Below, piece by piece: positions 43,051 to 54,418 of a stretch of DNA of 64,000 bases. A program made the translations under genes and the position numbers. The stretch lies in NCBI GenBank assembly GCA_022414725.1, contig CM039464.1, positions 3,474,021-3,538,020 on the forward strand. The letters run 5' to 3'. Under the pieces are notes generated by a model, which saw only the letters and a program-made list of their open reading frames with translations, was not told the DNA's origin and did not search any database. The DNA is from Microglena sp. YARC. Lineage: Eukaryota; Chlorophyta; Chlorophyceae; Chlamydomonadales; Chlamydomonadaceae. Positions within the stretch are counted from its first letter, which is position 1. The number at the start of each line of letters is the position of its first letter.

Positions 43051-44900
43051 TGCCCTTTTGGGGTGGAGTGTGGGGTGTGGTGGTATGGGATGTGGGTCGG
43101 GGATTAGGTGTGCTTGGGCGGCGTGGGGCTTGTAGGGTGTGCGTTGTGGAAAGGTGTGGCCGTGTAGACTTGTGGGTGTGCCCTTTGGCGTTGCAGGTGT
43201 GGTGTGGTGTTCGACTGGCGGTTTGGGACTGTTGGTGTGTGCCTTTGCTGAGGTGTCTCATGTGGGGCATGTGGGGTGATGGAGTGTGAGTGGTGATGTT
43301 GCTTGGTGCCTTGGTGCTGTGGTGTGGGTGTTGGTTGTGGAAGTGAATGGGGTTGGGGGATGATGGGGAGTACCATTGTCATGCTGTAGTGGGACGGACT
43401 GGCAGGTTGAGTGATAATTGTGGAGGTGTGCTTTGGCGGAATGAGTGTGTGGGTATGTGGAAGTGTGAAGGGTTGGGTGGATGTGGTGGGTGCTGGAGGT
43501 TCGGTGTGATGTGGGATGTGGGGTGTGGAAGTGTGGGGTGGGGATGTTGTTGGTGCCTTGGCGGGTGGGCTGTGGGCTGTGGGTGAGGGAGTGTGGGGTG
43601 GGGATTAGGGGTGCCCTTTGGCGGGTGTGTGGGTGTGGAGGTCGTGGCGGTGGGATTTGTGTGTGCCTTTGCGGGTGGGATGTGGTGTGGGTTGTGGGTG
43701 TGGGGGAGGATGTGGGTGTGCCTTTTGGCGGGTGGGTGTGGTTGTGGATGGGGGGGGATGTTGGGGTGCCTTTGCGGGTGGGTGTGGGGTGTGCGGTTGT
43801 GATGTGGGGTGGGGTGATGTGTGTGCCTTTTGGCCGAGTGGTGTGGGTGTGGGGTTGTGGAGTGATGGGGTGGGGATGTTGATGTGTGCCTTCTGGCGGG
43901 TGGAGTGATGGGGTTGTGGGGTGTGGAGTGTGGGTGGGGATGTGGGTGTGCCTTTGGCGGGGTGGTGTGGGGTGTGGGTTGGAGTGATGGGTGGGAGTTG
44001 GGTGTGCCTTTGGCGGGCGTGGGTGGGTAGTGTGCGGGTGTGGAGTGTTGGAGGGTGAGGGATGTGGTTGGTGTGCTCTTTTTGCGGTGGGGTGGGGTTG
44101 TGGAGTTGGAGCGTGTTGTGGGGATGTGAGCGTGTGCCTTTGGCGAGTGAGGTGTGAGGGTGCGGGTGGCGAGTGTGGGCTGGGGATGTTAGTGAGGTGT
44201 GCCTTGCGCGTGGGTGGCGAAGCCTACTCAGTCCATGTGTGGCGTTGTGGAGTGGTGGCGTGGCGGTGAAGTAAGTGGGCGGTGCCTTTGGCGGCGTGCC
44301 CTGTGTCGGTTGTGGAGTTGTTGTCTGGGGATGTTGTGTTGCCTTTGCGGGTGGGTGTGGGGTGGCAGGGAGTGTTGTGTGTTGTGGGATGTTGTGTGTG
44401 CCTTTTGGTTGGAGTGGGTGTGGAGTGGAGCGTTGGGATGTGGTGCTGGGGATTGTAGTGGGTGGTTGATGGGTGTGTTCATTACCTTTGGCAGTGGAGT
44501 GGCATTGTGGTTGTGGGTTTGTGGTGGAAGTGGGGTATGTCATTTGTGTGTGCCTTTGGCGGGTGAGTGTGGCGGTGTGGGTTGGGGTTGTGGGCGTGGG
44601 TGGAATAGGGGTGTGCCTTTGGGGAGTGGTGTGGGTTGTGGAGTGTGGGTGTTCGGGGATGTTGTGTGTGCCTTTTGGCGGTGTGGGTGGGGTGTGTGTT
44701 GTGAGTGTGAGTGGGGGATGTGGGGTGTGCTTTGGTGGGTGGGGGTTGTGGAGTGTGGGGGGGGGATGTTGGGTGTGCCTTTGGCGGTGGGTGTGGGTTG
44801 TGGAGTGTGGGGGGTGGGATATTGTGTCGTGCCTTTGGGCGGAGCCCGCGTGGAAGTTGGGTGTGGGTGTGACCGGGTGGAGGTGTGGAGTGTGTGGGCC
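43050..44900 (-). repeat. Minisatellite with GCCAAAGGCACAC core
   Basis: About 30 units of about 50-60 bp with a plus-strand core GTGTGCCTTTGGCGGGTGG followed by GTGTGGGTTGTGGAGTGTGG and GGGATGTTG. No exon match found. Confidence 0.88.
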
Positions 44901-44918
44901 TAGTCATCCCAGCACTCA

Positions 44919-44949
44919 TTAAATGACATCTTGTGGCTTTGTGAAGTAC
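44919..44949 (-). CDS. Candidate last exon of the HPAT-like gene
   Basis: An acceptor (CCCACCAG) precedes 44949. Joined to the final AG of exon 4 it gives RYFTKPQDVI and a TAA stop at 44921-44919. It is short and rests only on phase and position; related acceptor-like motifs recur at 41.3-42.6 kb. Confidence 0.4.
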
Positions 44950-45823
44950 CTGGTGGGATCAGTCTGGGGAATGATGGGTGTGGGTGTGGGTTTGGGTCAG
45001 TGAGGAGTGAGGGTGGGGGTTGTGTTGAGCCAAATTCCAGGGCAGCACCCGCCACATCATACACTAACACACACAATTACCCCCCCCCACACACACACAC
45101 ACCCCACCCACCCACCCCCACAAAAAAATATAGTGTTGTATACCTGACATTTATCATTGCACGGACCATGGGGTTGGACAACCGATGGTGGGGCGTTGAG
45201 CCACATTCCTGGGCAGCACCCCCCTAGCTTGCGCTGAGCTGTCAAAAGTCCAGTCGCTCTTCTCTTCATCACGAGTCACCATTTCTCCTACACTTCACAC
45301 ACGTTGAGAGTGGTGTGTTGCGTGGGTTGTCTGGGTTGGGGGTGCGTGTTGTGGGTGTGTCTGGGTGTGGGTGTGTCTGGTGTGGGTGTGGTACCGTGTG
45401 GTGGGTGGGTAGGTGGTTATGGGTGGTGGGGGGGACGCTACCACACGAACCACAAGCATGCGCTTGTCAAAAGTCAGTCACACACTTCTCTTCATCACGA
45501 GTTACCAACTCTCCTGCATCACACATTAACAGCGTGGGTGGGTGGGTGCGGTGGGGTGTGGGGGGCTCTTCCAAACTCGCGTTTATCAAAAAATCAGTTC
45601 CAACCCTCTTCATTACGAAACACCAACGCTCATGCAGCAGAAATGTCAAGCTTAGATTGGGTGTTTGGTTGTTGGGTGTTTGGGTGGGGTGCGGTGTGTG
45701 GTGTGTGATGTGTGGAAGGGAGGACCCTACCTTCACCACCTCCTTTATTAGAATGACTCGCACGACTGGACTCGCACCTGAGTTGTTGAAGCACTTGGCG
45801 TGTGTGGTGTGTGTGTGTGTGTG

Positions 45824-45854
<31 letters not shown>

Positions 45855-46389
45855 GGGGGGACTGTGGATGTCCTCTCCTCCTCCTCCCCCCCCCCCCCCC
45901 CCCCTCCCGCCCTTCCCCTCCCCCTCCCCCCTCTCAAGCCCTTCCCCCCCTCCCTGTCTCCCCCATCCACCTCTCCCCCCCCCCCGCCCTTCCACCTCCA
46001 CCTCCACCTTCCCCCCCTCCCAAGACCTCCTCCCCTCCCTGTCCCCCCCCCCCTCTCCTCTCCCCCTCCCAGCCCTCCATTAGAATGACTCGCACCTGAG
46101 TTGTGAAGCGCATGGGTGTGTGGTGTGAGGATGAAGACCCCTCCTCCTCCACTCCCCCCCCCCACACCCCCTGCCTTCCACCTCCCCCCCCCCAGCCATC
46201 CCCCCCTCCTCCTCCCCCCCCCCCCCCCCCCCGCCCCCACAGCCCTCCATTTGAATGACTCGCACCTGATTTGTTGACGAGGGACATGGTATGTGTAGTG
46301 AAGGATGTAGAAGGGGATACCGAACCTCTCTTCATAAGAGGGATTGTTGGGCGGCGGTGGTATGGTGGTGGTGGTGATGGTGATGATGG

Positions 46390-46433
<44 letters not shown>

Positions 46434-49400
46434 GTGATGATGGTGATGGTGATGATGATGGTTACATTGTCATATTATTACAATGACTCGCACCTGAGTT
46501 GATGAAGCGCATGGGGTATGTGTTGTGAAGGATGTAGACCCCTTCCTCCTCCCCCGACTCCCAGCCCCCACCTTCTCCCCCCCTCCCAGCCCTCCCTCCC
46601 CCTCCTCCCCTCTCCCCCCTTACAGTCCTCCGCCCCTCCCTGTCCTCCCCCCCTCCCAGTCCTCCCCCCCCCCCCTCCCAGATCTCCATTAGATTGAGTC
46701 GCACCTGAGTTGTTGAAGCGCATGGGGTATGTGTAGTGAAGGATGTAGAAGGGGTGACCGAACCTCTCCTCGTATGACGGGTCAAACGGCGGCTGTGAGA
46801 TCAGCTCTGGAATCAAGGTGATGTTCCGCAGCCCGATCTTCCAAGCAGCCATGGCAAAGCCGTACATCTCTTGGACCCACCCCCATCCGGCATCAGGCTG
46901 TGACCATGTGAAATGGCAATTATAAGTCTATTGATCATGTTAACGGTCAATATAATTCAGCATCAGGCAGCGATCATGTGAAATGGCAATTATAAGTCTA
47001 TTGATCATGTTAACGGTCATTATAATTCAGCATCAGGCAGCGATCATGTGAAATGGCAATTATAAGTCTATTGATCATGTTAACGGTCATTATAATCCGG
47101 CAGCCATCCAGCATCCGGCTGCGATCATGTAAGACTGTAATCATAAACGTCAGCATCCGGCTGCGATTATGTACAGAATATTAAAAACAATGGACCACCC
47201 ACTGCTTGAGCTTCTGGGCAGCTAGGGAAGCTGCCTAGAAGCTGCTGCTGGAGCTACGAAATATTATAATCGATGGAGCACCCACAGCTCGAGCTGATGG
47301 AAAGCTCAGGAAGCTGCCTAGAAGCTGCTGCTGGAGCTGGAAAAAAGGAAGACGATGAATCACACACCACTTGAGCTGCTGGGAAGCTCAGGAAGCTGCC
47401 TAGAAGCTGCTGATGGGGCTACAAAACATTAAAAACAATGGATCGTGAACACAGGGCTGCCTAGAAGCTGCCTAGAAGCTGCTGCCGGCGAGGCTACAAA
47501 AGATTAAAAATGATGAATCATCCACCGCTTGAGCGGCTGGGTCCCTGTAAACCTCGATAGGGGTATTGCTCCACAGAGACATGATCTTCTTCCCGTCGTC
47601 CATGGTCTCGAACACAGGGCTGCCTAGAAGCTGCTGCTTCCGAGGCTATAAAATACAAAAAACGATGGATCACCCACCGCTTGATGCCTAGAAGCTGCCT
47701 AGAAGCTGCTGCTGCCGGGGCTACAAAATACAAAAAAACGATGGATCACCCACCGCTTGATGCCTAGAAGCTGCCTAGGAGCTGCTGCTGCCGGGGCTAC
47801 AAAATACAAAAAAACGATGGATCACCCACCGCTTGATGCCTAGAAGCTGCCTAGAAGCTGCTGCTGCCGGGGCTACAAAATACAAAAAAACGATGGATCA
47901 CCCACCGCTTGATGCCTAGAAGCTGCCCAGAAGCTGCTGCTGCCGGGGCTACAATATACAAAAAAACGATGGATCACACACCGCTTGAGCTGCTGGGTCC
48001 CTGTAAACGTCGATAGAGGTATTGCTCCAAACGGACATGATCTTCTTGGCGTCGTCCATGGTCATGAACACTGGGCTGCTTCCTATCGGGGCAATCTCAT
48101 ACAGCTGGCGCATCGTGGTGATGCCTGTGTGCCTGGGGCAGAGGCAGGAGTGAGACAGGTGTGTGTGTGTGCGGGGGGTGTGGGGGGGTGTGGGGTGGTG
48201 GGTGGGTGAGGGTGGGTGGGTGGGGTGGGAGGGACGCATCATGGTGATGCCTGTGTGCCTGGGGGCAGAGGCAGGATGAGACAGGTGTGTGGTGTGTGTG
48301 TGCGGGGGGTGTGGGGGTGGGGTGGGGTGGGTGGGTGGGGTGAGGGTGGGGTGGGTGGGGTGGGAGGGGACGCATCATGGTGATGCCTGTGTGCCTGGGG
48401 GCAGAGGCAGGAGTGAGACAGGTGTGTGTGTGGGGGGGGGGGGGTGAGGGGGTCGAGGGGGGTGAGGGGGGGGGGGGGACGCATTGTGGTGATGCTTGTG
48501 TGCCTGGGGGGCAGAGGCATGAGTTAGACAGGTGGGGTGGGGGGTGGGGTGGGGGTGGGGGTGGGGCATGAACAGGTGTGTTGTGTGTGGTCATGAACAG
48601 GGTCTGTTCCTATCTGGGCAATCTCTTACAGCTGGCGCATCGTGTGATGCCTGTGTGCCTGGGGGCAGGGCAGGAGTGAGACAGGTGTGTGGGGGGGGGG
48701 GGTGAGGGGGGTCGAGGGGGGGTGAGGGGGGGGGGGGGGGGGACGCATTGTGGTGATGCTTGTGTGCCTGGGGCAGAGGCATGAGTTAGACAGGTGGGGG
48801 TGGGGGTGGGGGGTGGGTGGGGGTGGGGGCATGAACAGGTGTGTGTGTGTGGTCATGAACACGGGTCTGTTTCCTATCTGGCAATCTCTTACAGCTGGCG
48901 CATCGTGGTGATGCCTGTGTGCCTGGGAGCAGAGGCAGGAGTGAGACAGGTGTGTGTGTGTGGGGGGGGGGGGGGGGGGGGCGCATTGTGGTATGCTTGT
49001 GTGCCTGGGGGCAGAGCATGAGTTAGACAGGTGTGTGTGTGGGGTGGGGGTGGGGGTGGGGTGGGGGGCATGAACAGGTGTGTGTGTGTGGTCATGAACA
49101 CGGGTCTGTTTCCTATCTGGGCGATCTCTTACACCTGGCGCATCGTGGTGATGCCTGTGTGCCTGGGGGGCAGAGGCAGGAGTGAGACAGGTGTGTGTGT
49201 GTGTGCGGGGGTGTGGGGTGGGTGTGGGGGTGGGGTGGGTGGGTGAGGGTGGGGTGGGTGGGGTGGGAGGGACGCATCATGGTGATGCCTTGTGCCTGGG
49301 GGGCAGAGGCAGGAGTGAGACAGGTGTGTGTGTGTGTGTGCGGGGTGTGTGTGTGGTGTGGGTGTGGGGTGGTGGGGTGAGGGTGGGGTGGGTGGGTGGA

Positions 49401-50553
49401 GGGGACGCATCATGTGATGCCTGTGTGCCTGGGGGAGAGGCAGAGTGAGACAGTGTGTGTGTGTGGGGGGCGGGGGGGGGGGGGGTGAGGGGGGGTCGAG
49501 GGGGGGGTGAGGAGGGGGGGGGGACGCATTGTGGTGATGCTTGTGTGCCTGGGGGGCAGAGCATGAGTTAGACAGGTGGGGGTGGGGGTGGGGTGGGGGG
49601 GGTGGGCATGAACAGGTGTGTGTGTGTGGTCATGAACACGGGTCTGTTTCCTATCTGGGCAATCTCTTACAGCTGGCGCATCGTGGTGATGCTGTGTGCC
49701 TGGGGCAGAGGCAGGAGTGAGACAGGTGTGTGGGGGGGGGGGGGGGGGGGGGGGGGTTGAGGGGGGGGTCGAGGGGGGTGAGGGGGGGGGGGGGGGGACG
49801 CATTGTGGTGATGCTTGTGTGCCTGGGGGCAGAGGCATGAGTTAGACAGGTGGGGGTGGGGGTGGGGGTGGGGGTGGGGTGGGGGGCATGAACAGGTGTG
49901 TGTGTGTGGTCATGAACACGGGTCTGTTTCCTATCTGGGCAATCTCTTACAGCTGGCGGCATCGTGGTGATGCCTGTGTGCCGGGGGGCAGGCATGAGTG
50001 AGACAGGTGTGTGATATTTGGTATGATATATTATCCTGATAGATCATGCGACATTGTATAATAAATCGTATGATTTTGTACTTCACACCCCCTACTATTT
50101 TGTACTTCACACACACCCTGTCTTTTCAACTCAAATATCGACGGTGGAAACCCTATCATCAGCCGCGTACATGATGCACTAGAAATTCAATCTGTCAATT
50201 CGATTTGGTTTAATTTAATTCCATTCATTTAATTCATTTGATTTATTACATTATAATATAATACAATATAATTTATATATAATACAATACAAACAATACA
50301 ATACAATATAATATATATAATATAATATAATATAAATATCCTGTTATAATATAATATAATATTGTTTACCCAACTCATCACAATGGGAACAGCGAATGAA
50401 CAGCCCCACCCCCCACCCCCACCCCCCCCCACCCCCCCCCTCCCATATAGTTGGTTGGCCCTTGTGCAAGCAATCGGGCTGGCTCCCTCGACCTCACGTC
50501 TCGTAATAAGGCGTACTATTTATTTATTTATTTATTCATTTCTTTCTTCCTTC

Positions 50554-50592
<39 letters not shown>

Positions 50593-51885
50593 TACACAGA
50601 TTTATATGTATAACATTTTGTACCCACCTCTTCACAATGGGGATGCTTCTCTCTTTGGTGGGCATGGATCTTAAAAATATATTTACTATTATTTATATTT
50701 ATATTGTATATGTATAATATTTTGCACCCACCTCTTCACAATGGGGATGCTCTTCGCTTCCGTTGGCACGATGTAAAAGAAAGGAAAGGCAGCTGGCGTG
50801 TCCCCGTGCATCAAGTTGGGCAGCGGCCGCATGAAGATATGATCAGGCTCCGACATGAACAAGTATCGCTCCGGTATTTTGGCAATGCTCACCCATCTGG
50901 CGAAACCGTACGGCCTGTTGAGGACCACGTACATCGTGTGTGCGATGACGTACTCAGGGAGGGGGTCCACCACTATAGTAGGGACCTCGTTGATCAGCCC
51001 GTCCGGGGACCCAGAGTGTAGAAGGCGGGTGAAGCCCCCCATCTCACAGGACCCCCCCCACTGGGCTCTGCACTGAGCCCGGATCTTGCGGAAGTGGTAG
51101 TAGTGGATTCGCATTGACCACTCCACACCGGAACCTTGCGAGGAGGTGACAATGTGGAACATGCGCGGTACCTCAGGTGGTTTGAACCCCTTCAACTGCC
51201 GCCATGCCTCCAGGTTGTCAAGTGCCTGTTCCCAGGTTGCGTTCTCGTTCTTGTTCTGGTAGCCAGAGAAGCTGTCCCGTAGATCTATACTCTTGCTGCT
51301 GCCTACAGTCCAGCCCACGGACTGCCCAGCCTTAGTTGGCTTGGCAACCATAATATTGTCCAAGAACTTAAGCCAGCACTGCTGATAAGCGTCCCCACAC
51401 AGTGTCTTGTTCCCACACCAGATCCAAACATTGGGTACAATCGCATCGGGGTTATCATCCCCCCGGTAGGCCATGAGGGAGTCACAACACGCTCCTACAG
51501 TGGTCTTCTTATTGGTGTTACCGTACACCACGGCAGTGCCCCAGAAGTCTAGGTTGGGGTAAGCATAGCATTGGTTAATTTTGTAGGACTTCTGTTCTGG
51601 GAGGGTTACCTTCTTGCGGGCTGGGGCCTTCCCCCATGAGTGGCTGCGGATGTTTTTGATCAGCCTGGAGCTACTGAAGGACTCCAAAGCCCCTTGCAGG
51701 GGCTTCTCGTAGCGCAACATCGCGTCATGCTGTATCTCTCGGTGCAGCGCACTCGCCTGGTGCAATTCCCAGTTGGAATAAGCCATGAGAGAGACGATGA
51801 ATATGATCAAGGCTGCCATCGCCCAGCGACTTAGAGGCTGGCCCTCGGCTGACGCCTTTGACTTTTTCGACTCGAGTGACGCCAT
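44919..51885 (-). CDS. HPAT-like glycosyltransferase (hydroxyproline O-arabinosyltransferase family), spliced
   Basis: HPAT enzymes (CAZy GT95 group) are Golgi type II membrane proteins that add arabinose to hydroxyproline in secreted peptides and wall glycoproteins; related algal proteins may use another sugar or acceptor. I read five exons: 51885-50732, 48132-47982, 46897-46705, 45287-45144 and probably 44949-44919, about 555 residues. Phases 2, 0, 1 join in frame at the first three introns (VKR-HTGI, AQA-PDAG, NSG-EMV). Order: short cytosolic N-terminus, membrane helix 21-38, Cys-rich region, the family block with SEPDH at 345-349, PIGSSPV, GWVQEMYGFA, YILHYTYPM. Exon 4 has one-base shifts. 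The long introns are built from copies of their own splice junctions. Confidence 0.88.
45144..45287 (-). CDS. HPAT-like exon 4, with frame shifts
   Basis: Acceptor GTGTAG precedes 45287 and donor GTATAC follows 45144. It starts in frame as GEMVTRDEEKSDWTFD, where the family has GKIGEWRFDKR; a copy at 45.6 kb keeps FFDKRE. Later, in other frames, it reads PRN, APPSVVQP and MVRAMINV, where the family has PPRN...PPPGV..V..LV.MVNEA. At least two one-base changes in C or G runs break the frame. They may be sequencing errors, or this may be a damaged copy. Confidence 0.7.
45430..45660 (-). repeat. Acceptor-side copies of HPAT-like exon 4
   Basis: Two copies: minus GELVTRDEEKC.TDF at 45.44-45.53 kb and ALVFRNEEGW, then FFDKRE, at 45.57-45.65 kb. 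Each starts after an AG. Confidence 0.85.
45730..46560 (-). repeat. Donor-side copies of HPAT-like exon 3
   Basis: About four copies of the exon 3 end (minus: YILH.TYPMRF.NSG in varying frames) followed by GTGCGAGTCATTC at about 46.49-46.55, 46.25-46.34, 46.08-46.13 and 45.75-45.80 kb. Pyrimidine-free G/A spacers on the minus strand are CCTCCC runs on plus; a (GAT)n run lies at 46.38-46.46 kb. Confidence 0.88.
46705..46897 (-). CDS. HPAT-like exon 3
   Basis: Acceptor GTCACAG precedes 46897 and donor GTGCGAC follows 46705. It reads PDAGWGWVQEMYGFAMAAWK, IGLRNITLIPELISQPPFDP, SYEERFGHPFYILHYTYPMR, FNNS plus one base. GWV.EMY.(F/Y)A and the final IIHYTY box are HPAT family hallmarks. Open throughout. 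Confidence 0.92.
46900..47180 (-). repeat. Acceptor-side copies of HPAT-like exon 3
   Basis: A 72-bp unit repeated 3-4 times: GACTTATAATTGCCATTTCA, CATGATCGCTG, CCTGATGCTGAAT. CACAG then CCTGATGCCGGATGG at the true exon shows that the unit spans the acceptor. Confidence 0.85.
47210..47960 (-). repeat. Donor-side copies of HPAT-like exon 2
   Basis: One long copy (minus: MDDGKKIMSLWSNTPIEVYR, DPAAQA then GTGGATG) at 47.52-47.61 kb. About nine short units of 65-75 bp end AGCAGCTTCTAGGCATCAAGCG or GAGC(A/T)G then GTGGGTGATCCATCG. The short units keep only the last 6-8 exon bases and the donor. Confidence 0.88.
47982..48132 (-). CDS. HPAT-like exon 2
   Basis: Acceptor GCCCCAG precedes 48132 and donor GTGTGTG follows 47982. 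The first G completes AGG (R). It reads HTGITTMRQLYEIAPIGSSP, VFMTMDDAKKIMSVWSNTSI, DVYRDPAAQA. It matches the family stretch with PIGNSPV and the following helix. Ends in phase 0. Confidence 0.92.
48150..50000 (-). repeat. Acceptor-side array of HPAT-like exon 2
   Basis: About 14 acceptor units (GCCTCTGCCCCCAG, GCACACAGGCATCACCATGA) on a 100-130 bp C-rich spacer. Five longer copies extend through ITTMRQL, EIAQIGNRPVFMT (in shifted frames) at 48.58-48.67, 48.85-48.93, 49.09-49.17, 49.63-49.71 and 49.90-49.99 kb. They carry RPVFMT where the used exon has SPVFMT. Confidence 0.9.
50360..50680 (-). repeat. Donor-side copies of HPAT-like exon 1
   Basis: GCATCCCCATTGTGAAGAG then GTGGGTACAAAATG at 50.61-50.67 kb (minus SIPIVKR) and TTCCCATTGTGATGAG then TTGGGTAAAC at 50.36-50.40 kb. 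Between them is a (TTTC)n run (50.52-50.59 kb). Confidence 0.88.
50732..51885 (-). CDS. HPAT-like exon 1 (membrane anchor, Cys-rich region, SEPDH block)
   Basis: 384 codons plus two bases. I chose ATG at 51885 because it puts the hydrophobic helix (WAMAALIIFIVSLMAYSNW, 21-39) at the usual type II position; an in-frame ATG 76 codons upstream adds an unlikely leader. Residues about 130-230 hold a Cys-rich stretch (GACCDSL, NVWIWCGNKTLCG, QQCWLKF) like a PAN/apple-type module. Then come MFHIVTSSQGSGVEWSMRIH, YVIAHTMYVVLNRPYGFARW and YLFMSEPDHIFMRPLPNL, all family hallmarks. The donor is AAGAG then GTGGGTG. The whole exon is open and shows no indels. Confidence 0.93.
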
Positions 51886-54144
51886 GGTGATGCTCAAGGT
51901 GCGCCAGATCGAGCCAAAAAAATCAATCACAAGCCGCTTGAAAGGCCAGCAGCGTGAATGGCTGGAGCCATGCGAATAAGTTCGAGGCTGGCTGGCGATA
52001 CCGAACAGTGACCAGTGACCAGAGTAATCGAGAAACAGATAGCATGCACAAATTTTGAACAGCGGGAAAAGATCGTAAATGTGGGTGAGATAACAATGCA
52101 GCGTGCGTTGCATAGAAGCCAGCTTCTATCATGGGAATTCGGGTCTCTCAATGAGTGACGGGTTTTCGGCGACTTCGGAGTCACAGACTGTATCCTGTAT
52201 CTCTGTCGAAGTTCCCAGCCCAGGCGGGTATTACATTATGATCGTCACTCTTTCTTTCCGCACCTAAGTATCTAACATGTAGGCTACTGCTTGTTCAAAA
52301 GTCTTTGGAGTTTTCCAGATTCTTCTAAAAAATAAATCAGGCCAATAACATTACTAAAACACACAGGCACTACTCAGTATGAGTGCTCGTGTGATAATTG
52401 TTTTTATGCATGGCCCATCATTTTGTAAGAAGCCTTGACAAGGCAGATGTAAACCAGTTGGTTATTTTTTTCCCATTGGGCTAGTCAAGTAACCTGGGTG
52501 TTGGGGGCATACCACGAGTCCATTCTAGCACCCCCTCACTAAATTCCCTGTTGTATGCATGAATGCGTCTAGAAGTCCAGGCTACTTAACATTGTGTTGT
52601 ACTCTGATGTTGGTGTGTGCCGTGGGCACACATGCTAACTTATATGACTCTTGTCTCTATTTCCTAGCACCCTACATTAGCATATGGCACCTTGCATGGA
52701 ACCCCATTCCCAAGAGACAGTTCAGATTTGAATGGGTGTGTCATGTGCATGCAACACGAGTCTAGTATTCAAACCATTCAGGAAGCACATGAATCCCACA
52801 GTGCTACGAGATGCTCGCGATGACCTGAAAGCGGCGAAATACAAAAACGGACGAAGCCACGTGATGTAGATAAAAAATAAAAGCTCTTCTACTGGACAGG
52901 GTATTGGAGCAAGGTGAGGTGTACCGACGTAAGTTGGCAAAGTGAATCCCCCAAATAGACCAGTCAAGTGTGGAACGCGAAAGGTACGGAAAAGCTTGAT
53001 AGGTAAATTAATTTCCGGCAGCATTGGGACTTTTGAACAAGCCTAATCTCTTCTGGGTTGTATTGTTAGGGTCCCCAAAGGTTTAAGCCCATGTATGTGC
53101 TTGTATTCTATATCTTGTGTGAAGATAGTTTCATCACATTTGTATGGGTTGCAGTTGGGCCCTTATACAAGTTATTTAATAATGTTGTGCATGGCCATCC
53201 TTTTGCTAGCTGCTCCTTGTTTTCCCGTGCCTCAAATGATTTAAATAGGCATTCCACATACATACATAGGCTTAAACTTTAAAACATACAAGTGAACGGA
53301 CCATGTTTCAAGCTCTGCTTGGATATCCATGTGGCTTGTTTGGGGGGGTGCATGGAGCACACATCCACAGGAAGTAGAGCTGCCATGGGCCACCTACTTG
53401 CAAATATAGGGCACATGACACTGCCTAGACACCCTTATTAAGGAATGCCTAGGTGTTTGGAGTACTCATGGTGACATAATTGTAGCAGATACAGAGGACT
53501 TGTTACATGGACGTGTGGCAGTGTTGGCAAATCCAATGCAGTCCCAAAAACAACAACCTCTTGATGAAGTCGGTGCAAATAAATAATAATGAATGGCAAG
53601 GGTATCAGGCATCACAGTGTGGAGTTCTCTCTCCCTCTCTATCAAGGCTTCAAACACTCCGTCTCACTCTCAGCCTGTCTAGTCCGCGTGGTATTTTCTT
53701 TCCGTGGGTATTGCACGGGGGGACATGGAATTGGAAGACGGTGGACCCAATTTTCATTCAACAACTACATGCCTAACCAATGATGTACACGAACAGGTGT
53801 TGAATACCCTGAACACCTGTTTAACAACCTTAACAGGGTGCAGGCTGCCGTAGGGATAGGAGCGTGCCTCAAACCACAAGTATGCCGTATTTCAGAGTGT
53901 TAACATACACCTCAATTGAGCGCTGACCTGTCGCCTGAAACCGAACCAACACCAAACTAGTACCCCTTGGATCCATCAAGCTGCAGGCACATTTGGAGTC
54001 CAGTACGGCACCAGGACAAAGTATTCATCATCATAGGGTTGATCATTGATACTATTTAGAGTTTCCCCCAGCTGCCTCCTCCCCCCTTCTTGGTGCAACC
54101 ACCAGACAAGGGCCGGAGGTCCAGTGGAAGATCATCTAGAGTAT
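51886..54144. other. Intergenic: 5' side of HPAT-like gene, 3' side of DUF1517 gene
   Basis: The two genes lie on the same strand here, so this interval should hold the promoter of the HPAT-like gene and the 3' UTR of the DUF1517-type gene. I see no coding exon, no tandem array and no recognisable transposon from 52.2 to 54.0 kb. At 54060-54110 there is a copy of the last exon end of the DUF1517-type gene. Confidence 0.55.
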
Positions 54145-54418
54145 TTAGAGCTCCCCCCAGCTTTCTCCTCCCCCCTTCTTGGTGCCACCACCGCCGCCGC
54201 TGCTTCCACCACCGGACATGAAGCTCCTGATAAAGCCGAACAAGACAGTCATCAAAGTGACGAGGAAGAAGATGCGTAGGATTCCTCCGAAACCGAAACC
54301 CATGCCGCCTCCCATCCCATAACCCATGCCTCCCATCCCATATCCCATCCCGAAACCGCCACCGAAGCCAAAGGGGGAGCCGCCACCGACCACAACGGTG
54401 GTGTTAGTCACACGGGGG
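54145..54418 (-). CDS. DUF1517-type gene, exon 3 (terminal)
   Basis: Acceptor TCTGCAG precedes 54418. It reads PRVTNTTVVVGGG, a Gly/Met repeat, the membrane helix, then GGGSSGGGGGTKKGGG and a stop at 54147-54145. Confidence 0.85.

Noticed and set aside
47518..50000. Separate HPAT-like gene fragments or a paralogue
   Set aside because: Copies contain only the junction-adjacent part of one exon and lie inside that exon's own introns, so they are local duplications.
51886..52113. Longer N-terminus for the HPAT-like protein
   Set aside because: The extra 76 codons are not family-like and would push the single membrane helix too far in.
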